A DNA stretch of 7,539 nt, taken from NCBI GenBank assembly GCA_046155505.1, contig JBJXFK010000335.1, forward strand, positions 1 to 7,539, in the 5' to 3' direction. The notes beneath the pieces are model-generated. The model searched no databases and was not told where the DNA came from. It saw nothing but the letters and a program-made list of their open reading frames with translations. Origin of the DNA: JBJXFK01 sp046155505 (GTDB taxonomy: Bacteria > Planctomycetota > Phycisphaerae > UBA1845 > Fen-1342). A program made the position numbers and the translations under genes. Positions 6,171 to 7,539 of the stretch are shown in pieces; within the stretch, counting starts at the first letter, position 1, and each line of letters starts with the position of its first letter.

Positions 6171-7539
6171 GATTGCGAATGGTACAGCGGCCGGCGTCGG
6201 CGCTGCATCGCGATCAATCCCGAGAGCATCAGCAACTGCGAAAGACCTACAGCGCCGCAGCCGCCGGCACCGCACTCGGTGGCGCTGCCCAGCGGGTCGG
6301 CATCACCGTCGGCATCGGCAGTGTCGCCGTCGACGTCGGTTCCGGGGATCGCAATCACGTCGTCGTCCGGCGACTTTGCGTCGGGCAGTTCTTCGCCTTC
6401 GGCGGGCAAATCGGGAGCCTTGCGAGAAATCGAATCGCTGGTGACGCCCGATTCTACCGTGTACCCGGCGGCGTCATTGGCAGCCGAGGCGGCGATCGAT
6501 ACGGTAAATTCGCCGCTGCCGATGAGATTGTTGATCGTGATTTCATATACCGATGCGCTGGTTGCTGTGACGGTTGGAGTGTCGCTCGTCGTGCCGCTGT
6601 GCGTCACGGTCACGTCGGCGGCGTCAAAGCCGCTCACCGCTTCGCTGAACGTGACCGTGGCCGACGCGCTTTCGGCGCTTCCGAGATCGAGCGTAGCGAC
6701 GTCAATCGCCTGAATCGTCGGCGGCGTGTTGTCGATCGTGATCGCCGCGCTCGGCCCACCGGCCAGATTCGCGTTGCCGACCACATCGATCGCCGCCGCC
6801 GCGTTGACCGACAGCGAGATCGTGCCGTCGCCCGTGATGTTCGGCACCGTCACGGTGTACGGCATCGCGGGCGCGGCGACGATCGTGGGCGTGCCGGTCG
6901 TGACGGCGCCCGTCAAGTTCACCGTGACATCGCCGGCAGAATCAAACCCGCTCACCGACTCGCCGAACATAACTGTGAACACGACACTGTCGGCGTTTGT
7001 CGGCGTCGCCGTGACGGGCGTGATCGAGGTGACGGTTGCAGAATCAGTGTCGAGATTAGTATTCAGGATTGTGGCGTCCGCGTTCGTGTTGCCGGCCGCA
7101 TCCGCGACTGCGCCGGCGACCAGCGAAACGCTGAGGAATCCGCTTCCGCTGAGGCCGCTGAGCGTGGCGCGGAGCACCGTCGCGCTGATCGTACTGACCG
7201 TGATGCTTCCAACAGCCGCCGTGCCACCGCTGGTGACGGTCACGTCGCCACTCGCGAAGCCGGTCACGTTGTTCGACATCGTGACATCGATCTGAATGCT
7301 CGTTACGTTGGTGAGCGATCCGATGGTCGGCGTGGTCGCGACGCTCGCCACGGTCGGAGCCGTGTGATCGATCACATACTGCGCGCCGTCGAAATAGTCG
7401 CCGTTGCCGGTGCCCGTGGTTCCGAGCGGCGTCGAGCCGCTGTTGATGATCGTGTCGTCGTCGTTCAGTTGGAGGGCGATGCGTCCGTCGCTCGCGCCGG
7501 CGTTGACGGTGACGGTGTAGCTGCTGCCGCTGCCGGTGA
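6167..7539 (-). CDS. Secreted multi-Ig-repeat surface protein with C-terminal anchoring tail (5' partial)
   Basis: The frame is open to the window edge, so the N-terminus and signal peptide are outside; 456 residues are visible (numbered from nt 7537). The GTG at 7375 is internal: upstream codons continue the same repeat pattern (LNDDD...YFDGAQY). After a partial domain (1-54), three bacterial Ig-like domains follow at about 55-166, 167-273 and 274-371, each with a FxxxVSGFDxxDVTV strand pattern and the last two ending or starting near TPPT/TP linkers. Residues 375-421 are an acidic linker (TDVDGDTADADGDADP). The end, 422-456, has CGAGGCG, a hydrophobic segment (~429-445) and RRRR (446-449), the tripartite form of C-terminal sorting or anchoring tails such as MYXO-CTERM and GlyGly-CTERM, though it matches none I can name exactly. 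I infer an outer-surface structural or adhesive protein. It overlaps the reductase gene by four bases. Confidence 0.82.
   Translation of the reverse strand, partial: TGSGSSYTVTVNAGASDGRIALQLNDDDTIINSGSTPLGTTGTGNGDYFDGAQYVIDHTAPTVASVATTPTIGSLTNVTSIQIDVTMSNNVTGFASGDVTVTSGGTAAVGSITVSTISATVLRATLSGLSGSGFLSVSLVAGAVADAAGNTNADATILNTNLDTDSATVTSITPVTATPTNADSVVFTVMFGESVSGFDSAGDVTVNLTGAVTTGTPTIVAAPAMPYTVTVPNITGDGTISLSVNAAAAIDVVGNANLAGGPSAAITIDNTPPTIQAIDVATLDLGSAESASATVTFSEAVSGFDAADVTVTHSGTTSDTPTVTATSASVYEITINNLIGSGEFTVSIAASAANDAAGYTVESGVTSDSISRKAPDLPAEGEELPDAKSPDDDVIAIPGTDVDGDTADADGDADPLGSATECGAGGCGAVGLSQLLMLSGLIAMQRRRRPLYHSQS

Noticed and set aside
6171..6275. Longer reductase start at 6275
   Set aside because: It would overlap the surface-protein tail by about 100 bases; the Rossmann motif begins right after ATG 6170.
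6726..7295. 189-codon plus-strand frame opposite the Ig-repeat gene
   Set aside because: The Val/Thr/Ser-rich translation mirrors the repetitive codons of the minus-strand Ig domains; no start signal or domain.

Overview
The window is a GC-rich bacterial chromosome segment. It holds seven protein-coding genes, two of them cut by the window edges, and no RNA gene, CRISPR array, transposase or phage structural module. A planctomycete origin is my best inference. It rests on a secreted DUF1570/peptidase-MA-like protein, a large Ig-repeat surface protein ending in a Cys/Gly-hydrophobic-Arg tail, and intergenic palindromes of a style I remember from planctomycete genomes. None of this was checked by search.

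Layout. Positions 1-1275 (+) encode the C-terminal part of a tail-fibre-like protein with a peptidase S74 self-cleaving chaperone domain. It converges on a two-gene minus-strand group: a small MazG-type pyrophosphohydrolase (2587-2886) followed by an exported HExxH metallopeptidase-like protein (1361-2530). Diverging from mazG is a ROK-family sugar kinase (3090-4049, +). It converges on a second minus-strand group read in the order: Ig-repeat surface protein (6167-7539, 5' end outside the window), RmlD-like nucleotide-sugar reductase (5292-6170, overlapping its upstream neighbour by ATGA), and long-chain polyprenyl diphosphate synthase (4140-5111).

Three of the four boundaries where strand direction changes or genes converge carry a long inverted repeat: 1292-1364, 2927-2989 and 4041-4133. 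Each is a different sequence family. In the first two, each arm is itself a small palindrome, as in REP/REPIN-type elements. The first and third overlap the stop codon of an adjoining gene.

How the genes fit together: most are housekeeping or envelope functions (sugar phosphorylation, nucleotide clean-up, quinone side chain or lipid carrier synthesis, nucleotide-sugar reduction, secreted proteins). I see no coherent new defence, mobile or biosynthetic system. The most interesting items are the nested palindromes, the S74 protein in a non-phage setting, the surface-protein/reductase overlap, and the Cys cluster at the end of the MazG protein.
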